Positions 6,693-7,037 of a stretch of DNA of 7,037 bases are shown piece after piece; position 1 is the first letter of the stretch, and each line of letters starts with the position of its first letter. Origin of the DNA: Fimimonas sp963619835 (GTDB taxonomy: Bacteria; Bacillota; Clostridia; Christensenellales; CAG-314); the NCBI GenBank assembly GCA_963619835.1, contig CAVEYD010000053.1, positions 1 through 7,037 of the forward strand, given 5' to 3'. A model generated the notes under the pieces. The model ran no database searches. It was not told where the DNA came from and worked only from the letters and a program-made list of their open reading frames with translations. The position numbers were made by a program, and so were the translations under genes.

Positions 6693-6837
6693 ACAATCCT
6701 TTGTAGCAAGAGATTCGTAGTCTCAAGCTTTAGTTGTAATCAAGCATTGTAATTTTAATTACAGAGCAAGATATATTTTGAAATGACAAACAAAATTCAA
6801 TGTTTTGAAGTGTCCGTTCAAATAGCCAAACTTTACC
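6693..6837 (-). other. 5' leader of the transporter transcript
   Basis: If transcription starts about seven bases after the -10 box, this is an untranslated leader of roughly 145 nt. It contains a 6-bp hairpin with a 7-base loop (6804-6822, TTTGAA arms) and the palindrome at 6748-6763. It also holds two related 12-mers, TTTTGAAATGAC and TTTTGAAGTGTC on the plus strand, at 6776-6787 and 6803-6814. I do not recognise a known riboswitch class in it and see no terminator/antiterminator pair. Confidence 0.45.
6748..6763. repeat. perfect 16-bp palindrome, operator-like
   Basis: TGTAATT, TT, AATTACA on the plus strand: both 7-base arms match exactly. The two-base centre is too short for a good RNA hairpin, so a dimeric DNA-binding protein is the more natural reading. 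It lies about 80 bp downstream of the predicted promoter and 55 bp before the transporter start codon. TTGTAAT is repeated directly at 6734-6740. The regulator is unknown, and chance is possible in such AT-rich DNA. Confidence 0.4.
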
Positions 6838-6843
6838 AATAAT

Positions 6844-6873
6844 ATTATAATTTTTAATGTCAAATATTGTCAA
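6844..6873 (-). promoter_or_regulatory. near-consensus sigma-A-type promoter for the transporter and glycolytic genes
   Basis: On the minus strand TTGACA (6868-6873) and TATAAT (6844-6849) are both exact consensus hexamers, separated by 18 bp. The start of transcription would be near 6837. It is the only strong promoter found ahead of the transporter, and no comparable promoter is seen before pgk, tpiA or gpmI. It could therefore drive all four genes. Confidence 0.75.
6858..6873 (-). promoter_or_regulatory. tandem TTGACA repeats, Pho-box-like
   Basis: TTGACA occurs at 6868-6873 and again at 6858-6863, one repeat every 10 bp, across the -35 element and spacer. The second copy is only 8 bp from the -10 box, so the sigma factor does not need it. 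PhoP/PhoB response regulators bind direct repeats of TTAACA- or TGTCA-type hexamers at about 11-bp spacing. The downstream gene is a phosphate transporter, so a Pho-type site is a reasonable guess, but the 10-bp period is one short of the usual. Confidence 0.4.
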
Positions 6874-7037
6874 GCAAATGACGTTCGACATTATTTATAG
6901 TGTTATAAATAAAAACTATAATACTACATATAATAAGAAAAAACCTTATGTATATCAACCTTAAAGATTTGTATGTAAAATTTATTTTGTAAATAAATGC
7001 GCTAAAATCAATTATTTTTATTTTAAATCGACTTAAA
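6874..7037. other. AT-rich right flank without a supported gene
   Basis: The stretch contains an inverted repeat TTATAGT/ACTATAA (6895-6901 and 6915-6921). It also contains GACATT at 6887-6892, which mirrors AATGTC at 6856-6861 in the promoter. A TATAAT is seen on plus at 6917-6922, but no -35 lies at proper spacing. One minus-strand frame is open without an ATG from the window edge to a TGA at 6860-6862. Its codons look non-coding. No RNA gene or mobile element is visible. Confidence 0.5.

Noticed and set aside
6917..6922. TATAAT on the plus strand as a divergent promoter
   Set aside because: The nearest -35-like hexamer (TCGACA, 6885-6890) is 26 bp away, too far, and no plus-strand gene is seen before the window ends.
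1..7037. Search for mobile elements, CRISPR arrays, tRNA, rRNA and known riboswitch classes
   Set aside because: I saw no terminal inverted repeats with a transposase, no regularly spaced repeats, no cloverleaf and no leader core that I recognise. The window reads as housekeeping DNA rather than an accessory island.

Overview
The window is chromosomal housekeeping DNA from an AT-rich, low-GC Gram-positive bacterium. The protein style (PGK, TPI and a leaderless NodB-like deacetylase typical of gut Clostridia) and the purine-rich Shine-Dalgarno sites before every gene suggest an uncultured member of the Clostridia. That placement is an inference from sequence style, not a database result. All five clear genes lie on the minus strand, so transcription runs right to left.

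Right to left: an AT-rich flank (about 6874-7037) with no convincing gene. Next comes a near-consensus promoter (TTGACA, 18 bp, TATAAT; 6844-6873) with a second TTGACA between its two boxes, which resembles a Pho-box arrangement. A leader of roughly 145 nt containing a perfect 16-bp palindrome follows. Then a sodium/phosphate cotransporter with a C-terminal PhoU-like domain (4989-6692), a 73-bp gap with a strong hairpin, pgk (3599-4915), a 57-bp gap with another strong hairpin directly before the tpiA ribosome-binding site, tpiA (2792-3541), a 42-bp gap, and gpmI (1205-2749). About 120 bp past gpmI is a 13-bp-stem terminator (1058-1088). Beyond it is a separately transcribed polysaccharide-deacetylase-family gene (276-986) and an AT-rich left flank.

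pgk, tpiA and gpmI form the lower-glycolysis trunk operon. The usual neighbours gap and eno are absent from the window. In the place where gap often sits is a phosphate importer, whose substrate is consumed by glyceraldehyde-3-phosphate dehydrogenase. The genes could therefore be co-expressed to couple phosphate supply with glycolytic ATP formation, although the intergenic hairpins suggest that the transporter and the enzymes are made in different amounts.

I found no mobile element, CRISPR array, tRNA, rRNA or clear new system. The points most worth a second look are the PGK insertion of about 35 residues, the Pho-box-like promoter, the two intergenic hairpins, and the altered first QSS motif of the transporter.
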